DNA from: Acidovorax sp. GBBC 1281
GTDB taxonomy: Bacteria > Pseudomonadota > Gammaproteobacteria > Burkholderiales > Burkholderiaceae_C
DNA length: 64,000 bases
Assembly (NCBI RefSeq): GCF_028473645.1
Contig: NZ_CP097269.1
Coordinates: 3,180,001-3,244,000, forward strand
Reading direction: 5' to 3'
Under the pieces are notes generated by a model that was not told the DNA's origin, ran no database searches, and saw only the letters and a list, made by a program, of their open reading frames with translations. Of this stretch, positions 47,349-54,967 are shown piece by piece. The translations under genes and the position numbers were made by a program. Each line of letters begins with the position of its first letter. Within the stretch, counting starts at the first letter, position 1.

Positions 47349-50300
47349 TCAGCGAGTGGACAAAGTGAGTTCGGCGTGGGGTGCACCGTTCGCACTCTCC
47401 GAATCGATTTTCGGTGCGCCGACGAACAATCGTCCCAGCGCGACTTGCCGCCCCGCCAGATAGTCACGGACCGCTACCGCCCGTGCCTGTGCCAGTTCTC
47501 TCATCGCGTCATCGGGAATCGCCATGTCCGCCAATAACAAGGCTTCCATTTCTGGCACGGACAGATCCTTCGCCATGCCGACCAGATTGCGGGGCTTGGC
47601 CATGTCGGCGCGGCGATACACCTCCTTAAGCGAGTCAGCGTACTGCGGCAAGCCCGGCGCCAGCGCCTGGGGTTCCGAGGGTGCTTGATCGCCCCGCGCA
47701 GCCATGCGGCGCGCTTGTGCCGCCACCCGGGACTGCAGCGCGGCCCGTTTCCAGCCCTCTTGTTCGGCCTCTCGCTGAGCGTGCCCGGCGACGGTCATGT
47801 TCAGTCCCGGTCGCTCCGAGAGTGCCTGCCCGATATTGTCGAGCGTCTTTCGGGCTTCATCGTCCAGTGCCGCGCTGCCCGGGGCGAAGTTGACGCGATC
47901 CAGCTCAGAACTACCGCCCATCCATCCGGCCAGCAATGAAAACGGCGAAGTGATCGCTTTCATCACCAAGTTGCCCACCGCGCGAAAAATCACCGGCCCC
48001 AGGCGGAACTGGGGGTCGTTCAGCGAGCCATTGATCGGCAGCTCGACGTCAATCACACCATTGCGGTCGGCCAGCAAGGCAACGGCCAGACGCACGGGCA
48101 AACTGGCCGGAGCGCCCTCCACCGGCTCGCCAAAACGCAACTGGTTCAGCACGAGCTTGTTGCTAGCCGTCAATTGACCATCCGGCAGAACACGATAGTT
48201 GACGTCCATGCTCAGCTTGCCCCGCTCGATACCATGGCCCGCGTACTTGATGCTGTAGGGCGAGAGAGGCGGCAGTTCCAGATCGCGCATCCGTCCCTGG
48301 ATGTCCAGTGCCAAGGGCTTGGCCAGCGGATTCAGGCGCCCCGTGATGTCGAGCGAGGCGGAGCCCTGCGCCCGTCCGCGCAGTTGAAGTTCGGCCATGG
48401 CGGGCTCACCCCCCTCGGCGGGGGGCGCGGAGGCAAAAGCCCCCAGGCGACCATTCAATTCGCTCAGGTCCGCTGAATAGTTGGGCCGAACGAACGAGTC
48501 GGTAAAACGCACAGAACCGCCAGTGAGCACCACGGGGCCGAAACGCATGACCGGCGTCATTGACGGCTTGGCCGCCTGGGGCGGCGTCGAGCCCGCCGCT
48601 GCGGTGATGTCGGGGGAAGCCTCCGCTGTTGCCGATACACCGGGTGGCCCCTGGGCAGGCTGAGCAAGGTCCTGCAGATTGATGCGCCCATTCGGCTGAA
48701 CGATGATGCGGGCAAAAAAGTCGCTCAACGCCGTTTCCTTGACGTCGAGCGCGGTTGGCTTTCCGGGCGCCAGGGTGAAATCCACCCCCTGCAGGGCCAG
48801 CGACTTCCAGTTCAGCAGTTCTTCCCCACGGATGGGTGCGGCACCGTCGACCGGTCCATTCGCGGCTGGGCGAACGGCCAGGGTCCTCACCCGCACGTCG
48901 TCCAGTGCGGCATTGCCCCGCACGCCGACGGCCGGTCCGTCGGCTTGCGCGGCGTAACGCACCTCGCCATTGAAGCTGCCGAGGGCACGCACGACATCGA
49001 CCGCCAACGGGTTGTCCACATACGGCTTGAAGGGATGCAGTGGCAGGCGGGACGCCTGCACCTTGCCCTGTGCCAGCAGGGGCGTCATCTGCACCGTTCC
49101 TTCATAGGCCACGTTGCCGGGATCTGTCCGTCCGGCCCCCAGTCGTGCCGACAGTGACAACGACACTGGAGGTGCGCCGGCATTCACCGGCCATGCCAGG
49201 CCCTTGGCCCGCATCTGGAAGGTGTCGAGCAGTACCGCCACAGGCTGTGCCTTGACCGCATCGTTGAACGCCAGCGCTCCACCGTCCACCGACACTTCGG
49301 CCAGTTGCACGCTCCAGCCGGGGGCGGCATCCGTCCGCGTTGCCGCGGTGACTGGCACACGGCCTTTCCCTGCGGTGTCGGGCACCGGCGTCAGCCAGCG
49401 CTCCACCATCCAGCGCCCGTCCCCAGTGCGCTCCAGGCGCACTTTGGGCTGCGATGTCACCACCCGCGCTATGGCAACGGTGCGCTGCGGCATCCGGATC
49501 AACGCATCCTCGACCTCGATGCGGCCGATTTCAGCCCAGGCCGCGTTGTTGCGCAGGCCCGAGACCGTGGCGGTCCCCGCTGGGCAGTCCCGCCCAGCCG
49601 GAGCACAGGCCCATTCTGCGCGGTCCACCGACAGCTTGGCGATCTTTGCCGCCCATGAGGAGCCGTTCCAGGCGACGCCCCCATCGGAATCCAGCGTTCC
49701 GTCCAGTTGGGGCTGGACCAGGTTGGCCAGGTACGGCCGGGCCATGGACAGCGGCCAGCCCCGGGCGGACACGGCCACGCGGCCCGATTGCGCCAGCACC
49801 TCCCCTTGAAGCGACAAGGTCGCGGCGTCGCTCCCCGCTTCCGATGACAGCTGGGCATCCGCGGTGAACTGCACTGGCCGGGTGAGTGGCAAGGCCAGCC
49901 GGGTCGCGCGCACCCGCAGGTCGCGTGCCGAGATGCGGGCGGGCACCGCCGTCCCCTCGTCCAGCCAGTCCACCTGCCCCCCGTTGATGACCACCCGATC
50001 CACCACCACATCCCACGGCGCATCGGGAGCCGCAGTGGTCCCCGCCTTCGTGGCACCCTGGCCTTGTGCCGCGCCGCTCAGCACGGCCATGCGCCCTTCC
50101 CGGTCACGCCGCACCGTCGCATGCGGCCCGCGCCACTCCAGCGAGGCCACATGCACCTTCCGCTGGAAGGGTTGGAGCGCTACCACCTTGGCGGTGGCCA
50201 GGTCGAACGACAGCAGTGGGCCACCCTGTCGATCCCTCACGCGTGCACCATGGACCTGCACGACGCCGCTCACCGAAAGAGCGGGTTCGGACTGTTTCTG

Positions 50301-51125
50301 GAACGTCATCCGCAGATCGGCGTCCAGCGTGCCTTGCTCGATGCGCACCGGCATGTCGGGAGGAAGGTAGGCCAGGAACGACTGCAGATCCAGCCCCTTG
50401 AACTGCAGCGTGGCTTCGGTGTCCCGGCTGTCCAGAAATGGCGTGCTCTGGGCCCCGGTCGTGAACGCCGTGCCGTTGAGCTGAAAGGCCAGATGGGGCG
50501 CGACCTCCACGGTGCGGTCCGCCGGCAGATTGCTCAGAAACGGCACGCTCAGAGAAAATCCACGCACAGTGTGGACCCGTTTTTGCGGCGCATCGCCGAA
50601 ATCCACGGCGCCATCCCTCACCACGATGTTGTAGAACGAAAACCGCTGGGGCTGCGCATGGGGCGCGGCCGTCGCCGAGGATGGTGCCGAGAACTTTTTC
50701 AGCAGGTCATCGAAGTCGGTCTGCCCAGCCGACGTGCGCGCCAGGCGCAACGTGGGTCCATCGATCTCCAGCGCGTCGATCACCGGCGCCAGACGCCAAA
50801 GGGACTGCAGTTCTGCATCTATATATAGGCGCTGAATTTCTACCTGGGGCTCCTTGCCCGAAGTCTCTGCCGCCATCCTCAGATCCCGCAGTTCCAGTTC
50901 CAGGGTCCATGGCTTGAAATCGATCTTCCCGACAGACAGTTCTCGCCCCAACTGCTCGGACACCGTGGTGTGCAACACATGGCGCAGCGCGGGCGGAACC
51001 ACGGCCCAGGCCAGTGCCCAGAATCCCAGCCAGGCCAGCACCGCCCACGCCACGCGGCGCACCCACAGGTTTTTGATGATCGAAAGCGCTTGCAGAGGCA
51101 CGTCAGAGTCCGGTTTCCATTGCAC
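47349..51125 (-). CDS. DUF748 / AsmA-like envelope protein
   Basis: 1258-aa protein with one N-terminal membrane anchor (about residues 25-45, AWAVLAWLGFWALAWAVVPP) followed by a very long periplasmic part of beta-rich repeats resembling AsmA/DUF748 proteins, for example ELSVGKIDFKPWTLELELRDL early and GPVVLTGGSVRFTDSFVRPNYSAD late. AsmA-like proteins are large periplasmic proteins linked to envelope lipid homeostasis. The last 180 residues contain an OmpA-like stretch (LDRVNFAPGSAALDDEARKTL). The start is GTG 51125 without a good Shine-Dalgarno; an in-frame GTG lies 8 codons later. It is preceded by a structured leader ending in an intrinsic terminator. Confidence 0.87.
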   Translation of the reverse strand: MQWKPDSDVPLQALSIIKNLWVRRVAWAVLAWLGFWALAWAVVPPALRHVLHTTVSEQLGRELSVGKIDFKPWTLELELRDLRMAAETSGKEPQVEIQRLYIDAELQSLWRLAPVIDALEIDGPTLRLARTSAGQTDFDDLLKKFSAPSSATAAPHAQPQRFSFYNIVVRDGAVDFGDAPQKRVHTVRGFSLSVPFLSNLPADRTVEVAPHLAFQLNGTAFTTGAQSTPFLDSRDTEATLQFKGLDLQSFLAYLPPDMPVRIEQGTLDADLRMTFQKQSEPALSVSGVVQVHGARVRDRQGGPLLSFDLATAKVVALQPFQRKVHVASLEWRGPHATVRRDREGRMAVLSGAAQGQGATKAGTTAAPDAPWDVVVDRVVINGGQVDWLDEGTAVPARISARDLRVRATRLALPLTRPVQFTADAQLSSEAGSDAATLSLQGEVLAQSGRVAVSARGWPLSMARPYLANLVQPQLDGTLDSDGGVAWNGSSWAAKIAKLSVDRAEWACAPAGRDCPAGTATVSGLRNNAAWAEIGRIEVEDALIRMPQRTVAIARVVTSQPKVRLERTGDGRWMVERWLTPVPDTAGKGRVPVTAATRTDAAPGWSVQLAEVSVDGGALAFNDAVKAQPVAVLLDTFQMRAKGLAWPVNAGAPPVSLSLSARLGAGRTDPGNVAYEGTVQMTPLLAQGKVQASRLPLHPFKPYVDNPLAVDVVRALGSFNGEVRYAAQADGPAVGVRGNAALDDVRVRTLAVRPAANGPVDGAAPIRGEELLNWKSLALQGVDFTLAPGKPTALDVKETALSDFFARIIVQPNGRINLQDLAQPAQGPPGVSATAEASPDITAAAGSTPPQAAKPSMTPVMRFGPVVLTGGSVRFTDSFVRPNYSADLSELNGRLGAFASAPPAEGGEPAMAELQLRGRAQGSASLDITGRLNPLAKPLALDIQGRMRDLELPPLSPYSIKYAGHGIERGKLSMDVNYRVLPDGQLTASNKLVLNQLRFGEPVEGAPASLPVRLAVALLADRNGVIDVELPINGSLNDPQFRLGPVIFRAVGNLVMKAITSPFSLLAGWMGGSSELDRVNFAPGSAALDDEARKTLDNIGQALSERPGLNMTVAGHAQREAEQEGWKRAALQSRVAAQARRMAARGDQAPSEPQALAPGLPQYADSLKEVYRRADMAKPRNLVGMAKDLSVPEMEALLLADMAIPDDAMRELAQARAVAVRDYLAGRQVALGRLFVGAPKIDSESANGAPHAELTLSTR

Positions 51126-51175
51126 AGATCATGGGATTCGAGCAGAAATCGGCCGGCGCAACATGTAACCAGTCG

Positions 51176-51219
51176 CAAAAAAGAAAGCCCGGTGGAATCT
51201 GTCGATCCGCACCGGGCTT
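51176..51219 (-). terminator. Intrinsic terminator on the minus strand, 51 bp before the DUF748 start codon
   Basis: On the minus strand AAGCCCGGTG and CACCGGGCTT pair (10 bp, 15-nt loop) and are followed by TTCTTTTTT. It points toward the DUF748 gene, so it ends a transcript that starts upstream of that gene. Confidence 0.8.
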
Positions 51220-51399
51220 GACGGCTGACACAACGGTCTTTTGCCATCATTTGCACCCTGGAGTTTGAACGTCCACGGGGCAGGAGGCAAGGTATTGCCT
51301 CCGGGGTCTGCCTTGGAAGTTTGACCAGTCACCTTCAGTGCACTGCATGCGTCTGGAGGGCGGCTCCGCTTCGTCCGGCGATGCCTGAATCACTCAGGC
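51176..51399 (-). ncRNA. Candidate structured leader RNA or small RNA upstream of the DUF748 gene
   Basis: About 224 nt on the minus strand. A promoter-like pair TTGTGG (51434-51429) and TAAAGT (51411-51406) with a 17-bp spacer predicts a 5' end near 51399. The RNA would open with hairpin TGCCTGA-GTGAT-TCAGGCA (51400-51382), contain GGAGGCAA-TACC-TTGCCTCC (51302-51283) and end in a strong intrinsic terminator. Two minus-strand ORFs of 64 and 67 codons cross the area but have no ribosome-binding sites. It may be an independent sRNA or an attenuator for the downstream gene. No known RNA family was recognised. Confidence 0.45.
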
Positions 51400-51405
51400 A
51401 AGGCC

Positions 51406-51434
51406 ACTTTAGCCAAGTTGACGGGCCACCACAA
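51406..51434 (-). promoter_or_regulatory. Promoter-like site for the candidate leader/ncRNA
   Basis: Minus-strand TTGTGG, 17-bp spacer, TAAAGT: ideal spacing and 3-4 matches in each hexamer. It lies just upstream of the first hairpin of the candidate RNA. Confidence 0.4.
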
Positions 51435-51817
51435 GCTGGATTTTCAATCGCCCTCCATGCGTTGATTGCATTCATCACCGTGGGGCTGCAGAAGCGGTAA
51501 CGATGCCTCATGCAAGAGTGCCGATGCACCCTATAAACCTGTGTTTCCTACCAGATTTTTAAGATCGAATTGATCTAACGATCGGTTTTGTTAGTATTGA
51601 CTCTGTATTAAGAGCCCTCCTACAATCCGCGAGCCCTGAAAAACGGGGTTGACGATCTTCCATCCGCTGCCGATCCCGGCTAAGTCAGTTCGGTCATTGA
51701 GCGCTCTCCGGAGGCAATGCGAACCTGATGGCGTACCAATCCAGGCGAGATGCCTGGCACGGCCTGGCCCCTTGTGGGCCACCTTGCTCAGGCCTCGACT
51801 CAGAAAGGAAAAGCTAC

Positions 51818-52687
51818 ATGACAGCGTTAGGAACAGTGGTCGCCGGAGTGCGAACGTTCGCATCCGATGTGATCGACGGTTTTCTTGAAATCACCCACAG
51901 CAGCTTCGCCCTCCTCGGCTTGGCTGTCGCTTTTGCCGTCATCACGTTGACCGCACGTCCCGACCTGCGCCAGACTGGAGAAGAAAAGCTGATGGGCTGG
52001 CTGCAAGCCCGCCAGGTCGCGGTCATGGGTACGCCCATCGAGCCGGAAGCCAGCGAGCGAGCCACGGCGAGCAATCCGAAGGAACTCCCCAAGGAGCAGG
52101 CAGCCGTCACTTACTGGCTCAGCAAGAAGTACCGCGTGGCGCCGGAGCCTTTGGCAGTGCTGGTGGCCGAGGCCTATGAAATCGGCGGCAAGACCAAGCT
52201 GGACCCCACGTTGATCCTGTCGATCATGGCCGTGGAATCGAGCTTCAACCCCTTCGCCCAGAGCGCGGTGGGCGCCCAGGGCCTGATGCAGGTCATGACG
52301 AACGTGCACACCGACAAGTACCAGAATTTCGGCGGCCACTTCGCGGCCTTCGATCCGGTGAGCAACCTGCGCGTGGGCGTGAAGGTGCTGCAGGAATGCA
52401 TCACCCGCGCCGGCTCCCTCGAAGGCGGCTTGCGTTACTACGTCGGCGCGGCCAATCTGCCCGACGATGGCGGGTACGCCGCCAAGGTGCTGGCCGAGCA
52501 CTTCCGCCTGCGCCAGGTGGCCAGCGGCCGCTCTGTGCCCTTGCAACCGCCGGCTCCCGCCACGCCGACTGCCCCGCCGATGCTCTCCACGCAGGCGCCG
52601 GCACAGACCGTTCCTGCCAAGGCGGCCGCCGAAGCGGAAGCCCCCAAGGCCAGCGCCGACAAGGTCGCGCTTCTCTCCGACTTTTGA
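51818..52687 (+). CDS. Membrane-anchored lytic transglycosylase (SLT domain)
   Basis: 289 aa. A hydrophobic anchor at about residues 29-45 (SFALLGLAVAFAVITLT) precedes an SLT domain at about 115-235. The catalytic glutamate is Glu140 in SIMAVESSFNPFAQSAVGAQGLMQVM (the ES...GLMQ signature). The last 50 residues are a Pro/Ala-rich tail. It should cleave peptidoglycan at the periplasmic face. The start is ATG 51818 with AAAGGAA about 8 bases upstream; the longer frame to 51728 has no support. Confidence 0.93.
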   Translation: MTALGTVVAGVRTFASDVIDGFLEITHSSFALLGLAVAFAVITLTARPDLRQTGEEKLMGWLQARQVAVMGTPIEPEASERATASNPKELPKEQAAVTYWLSKKYRVAPEPLAVLVAEAYEIGGKTKLDPTLILSIMAVESSFNPFAQSAVGAQGLMQVMTNVHTDKYQNFGGHFAAFDPVSNLRVGVKVLQECITRAGSLEGGLRYYVGAANLPDDGGYAAKVLAEHFRLRQVASGRSVPLQPPAPATPTAPPMLSTQAPAQTVPAKAAAEAEAPKASADKVALLSDF

Positions 52688-52939
52688 ACCGACGGTGACC
52701 GACTTGGGGCATCGATTCATCCTCGGGCTCCAGGCCCGGTGCGGTCAGCTACACTCGCGGGGTACGCAACTGGCGATAGGCGCGGCACTCCACTGCCGCC
52801 GCTGACGTGGAAACCGACAGGGGTTCACCCCCTGTGAACCACTGGGGAGCGTGCCGCACGGGCTGAAAGGCCTGCTGTGTTCCGCCGTTCGCCTGGGCAG
52901 CCCTTGTTTCAAGGGACACCAGTTCATAGGACTGCCAAC
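52688..52939. other. Leader region of glyA
   Basis: 252 bp before glyA. A TACACT at 52750-52755 is a possible -10 element. The segment 52817-52840 can form either of two overlapping hairpins. No known riboswitch pattern was recognised. Confidence 0.4.
52817..52840 (+). promoter_or_regulatory. Two mutually exclusive hairpins in the glyA leader
   Basis: Hairpin A pairs ACAGGGG (52817-52823) with CCCCTGT (52829-52835); hairpin B pairs GGTTCAC (52822-52828) with GTGAACC (52834-52840). Both are perfect 7-bp stems with 5-nt loops and share bases, so only one can form. It lies about 100 bp before the glyA start. Confidence 0.5.
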
Positions 52940-54184
52940 ATGTACCAACGCAATATCCTTGTCAGCCAAGCCGACCCTGAAATCTGGGCCGCCATTCAGG
53001 CCGAAAACGTTCGCCAGGAACAGCACATCGAGCTGATCGCCAGCGAAAACTACGCTTCTCCGGCCGTCATGGCCGCCCAGGGCTCGCAGCTCACCAACAA
53101 GTACGCCGAAGGCTATCCCGGCAAGCGCTACTACGGCGGCTGCGAGAACGTGGACGTGGTCGAGCAACTGGCCATCGACCGCGTGAAGAAGCTCTTCGGC
53201 GCCGAAGCCGCCAACGTGCAACCCAACTCCGGCTCGCAGGCCAACCAGGCCGTGCTGCTGGCCTTCCTCAAGCCCGGCGACACCATCCTCGGCATGAGCC
53301 TGGCCGAAGGCGGCCACTTGACGCACGGCATGCCGCTGAACATGAGCGGCAAGTGGTTCAACATCGTCTCTTACGGCCTCAACGACAAGGAAGAGATCGA
53401 CTACGACGCGCTCGAAGCCAAGGCCCGCGAGCACAAGCCCAAGCTGATCATCGCCGGCGCATCGGCCTATTCCCTGCGCATCGACTTCGAGCGCTTCGCA
53501 AAGATCGCCAAGGAAATCGGCGCGATCTTCTGGGTGGACATCGCCCACTACGCCGGCCTCGTGGTCGCGGGCCAGTACCCCAACCCCGTGCCCCATGCCG
53601 ACGTGGTCACCTCCACCACGCACAAGAGCCTGCGCGGCCCGCGCGGCGGCATCATCCTGATGAAGTCCGAGCACGAGAAGGCCATCAACAGCGCCATCTT
53701 CCCCGGCCTGCAGGGCGGCCCGCTGGAACACGTGATCGCCGCCAAGGCCGTGGCTTTCAAGGAAGCGCTGGAGCCGGGCTTCAAGGCCTACCAGGAACAG
53801 GTCGCCAAGAACGCCAAGGTGTTCGCCGAAACGCTGATCGAGCGCGGCCTGCGCATCGTGAGCGGCCGCACCGAAAGCCACGTGATGCTGGTGGACCTGC
53901 GCGCCAAGGGCATCACCGGCAAGGAAGCCGAAGCCGCACTGGGCAACGCCCACATCACCATCAACAAGAACTCGATTCCCAACGACCCTGAAAAGCCGAT
54001 GGTGACCAGCGGCATCCGCGTGGGCACGCCGGCCATCACGACGCGGGGCTTCAAGGAAGAAGAAACGCGCCTCACGGCCCATCTCCTGGCCGATGTGCTG
54101 GACAACCCGCGCGACGAGGCCAACCTGGCCGCGGTGCGGGCCAAGGTGCACGCGCTGACCTCGCGCTTTCCCGTCTACGGCTGA
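52940..54184 (+). CDS. glyA: Serine hydroxymethyltransferase GlyA
   Basis: 414-aa PLP enzyme that interconverts serine and glycine while loading one-carbon units on tetrahydrofolate. Conserved stretches include [15 protein letters not shown], the tunnel region [34 protein letters not shown] and the PLP lysine Lys229 in [14 protein letters not shown]. Full length for the family. The start is ATG 52940. nrdR follows 122 bp later, an order also common in other proteobacteria. It may process glycine- and formate-derived one-carbon units, including formate from hutG, but no regulatory link is seen. Confidence 0.97.
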   Translation: MYQRNILVSQADPEIWAAIQAENVRQEQHIELIASENYASPAVMAAQGSQLTNKYAEGYPGKRYYGGCENVDVVEQLAIDRVKKLFGAEAANVQPNSGSQANQAVLLAFLKPGDTILGMSLAEGGHLTHGMPLNMSGKWFNIVSYGLNDKEEIDYDALEAKAREHKPKLIIAGASAYSLRIDFERFAKIAKEIGAIFWVDIAHYAGLVVAGQYPNPVPHADVVTSTTHKSLRGPRGGIILMKSEHEKAINSAIFPGLQGGPLEHVIAAKAVAFKEALEPGFKAYQEQVAKNAKVFAETLIERGLRIVSGRTESHVMLVDLRAKGITGKEAEAALGNAHITINKNSIPNDPEKPMVTSGIRVGTPAITTRGFKEEETRLTAHLLADVLDNPRDEANLAAVRAKVHALTSRFPVYG

Positions 54185-54306
54185 TCCATGCCCCGCTCTC
54201 CGCTCAGCGCCGCCTGCCCTGGCCAAACCGGGGCAGAACGGGCGCTGGCGCCAGCCTCGGCCCGCTCGGCGGCCCTTTTCCGCCGGCATGATGGAGGGGC
54301 CTTCCG

Positions 54307-54756
54307 ATGAAGTGCCCTTTCTGCAGCCACCCCGAAACGCAGGTGGTGGAAACGCGGGTGGCCGAGGACGGGGATTTCGTGCGCCGCCGCCGCCAGTGCG
54401 GCGCGTGCGACAAGCGCTTCACCACCTACGAGCGGCCGGAAGTGAACTTTCCGTCCATCGTGAAGAAGGACGGCCGGCGCATCGAATACGAACGGGCCAA
54501 ACTGCTGGCTTCGTTCAACCTGGCGCTGCGCAAGCGCCCGGTCAGCACGGTGCAGATCGACAGTGCCATCGAGCGCATCGAGGAAACGCTGCTCAACCTG
54601 GGGCAGCGCGAAGTGCCTTCCAGCCAGATCGGCGAGTGGGTGATGCGCGAGCTCAAGAAGCTGGACAAAGTGGCCTACATCCGCTTTGCCAGCGTGTACC
54701 GCAGCTTCGAGGACATTGACGACTTCCGCGCGCTAGTGGACGAAGTGCGCAAGTAA
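54307..54756 (+). CDS. nrdR: Transcriptional repressor NrdR
   Basis: 149-aa repressor of ribonucleotide reductase genes. The zinc ribbon has Cys3, Cys6, Cys31 and Cys34 ([12 protein letters not shown] and [15 protein letters not shown]). The ATP-cone domain follows from about residue 48 ([19 protein letters not shown]). Normal length, start ATG 54307. It binds NrdR boxes in nrd promoters when dATP-loaded; no nrd gene is in this window. Confidence 0.97.
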   Translation: MKCPFCSHPETQVVETRVAEDGDFVRRRRQCGACDKRFTTYERPEVNFPSIVKKDGRRIEYERAKLLASFNLALRKRPVSTVQIDSAIERIEETLLNLGQREVPSSQIGEWVMRELKKLDKVAYIRFASVYRSFEDIDDFRALVDEVRK

Positions 54757-54786
54757 GAATCGATGGCCTGGGGTCTTTCGGGCCCT

Positions 54787-54809
54787 CACCGCATGACTAA
54801 CATGCGGTG
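54787..54809 (+). terminator. Hairpin after nrdR
   Basis: CACCGCATG-ACTAA-CATGCGGTG, perfect 9-bp stem, 31 bp after the nrdR stop and 3 bp before a GCTAT-N7-ATAGC palindrome. There is no T-tract; it could be a weak terminator or an mRNA 3'-end stabiliser. Confidence 0.5.
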
Positions 54810-54812
54810 GCA

Positions 54813-54829
54813 GCTATCGATTTCATAGC
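54813..54829. repeat. Dispersed palindrome GCTAT-N7-ATAGC, copy 4
   Basis: GCTAT, CGATTTC, ATAGC directly after the nrdR hairpin. Confidence 0.8.
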
Positions 54830-54860
54830 AAACGAAAACGGCGCGCTGTCTGACAAGGCG

Positions 54861-54878
54861 GGCGGCCACGTGGCCGCC
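54861..54878. repeat. 18-bp GC-rich palindrome
   Basis: GGCGGCCACGTGGCCGCC, self-complementary over its full length, between nrdR and the EF-hand-like membrane protein gene. It may form a hairpin with a 4-nt loop. Function unknown. Confidence 0.5.
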
Positions 54879-54967
54879 TCTGCGTTCTAAACTGGGCCGC
54901 TTCGTCCGCCGGAGCGGTCTGCGTGCCCGGCGTCCTCGCTACGATCCGCGCCCGCCGCCCTCGCTCC

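Larger units (their letters stand above)
51126..51817. other. 692-bp gap between the DUF748 gene and the lytic transglycosylase
   Basis: No protein-coding gene is supported. The minus strand carries the candidate leader/ncRNA at 51176-51399 with its promoter and terminator. The rest (51435-51817) is comparatively A/T-rich around 51540-51620 and should hold the plus-strand promoter of the transglycosylase gene; I could not identify it firmly. Confidence 0.55.

Noticed and set aside
51176..51399. 6S RNA or SRP RNA as identity of the candidate RNA
   Set aside because: The hairpin layout and conserved motifs of those RNAs could not be matched by eye.
51129..51529. Two small minus-strand ORFs (67 and 64 codons) upstream of the DUF748 gene
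   Set aside because: They have no ribosome-binding sites or family resemblance, and they overlap the hairpins and terminator of the candidate RNA.
52688..52939. Known glycine, THF or SAM riboswitch before glyA
   Set aside because: None of the conserved core motifs of these riboswitches was found; only two alternative hairpins are visible.
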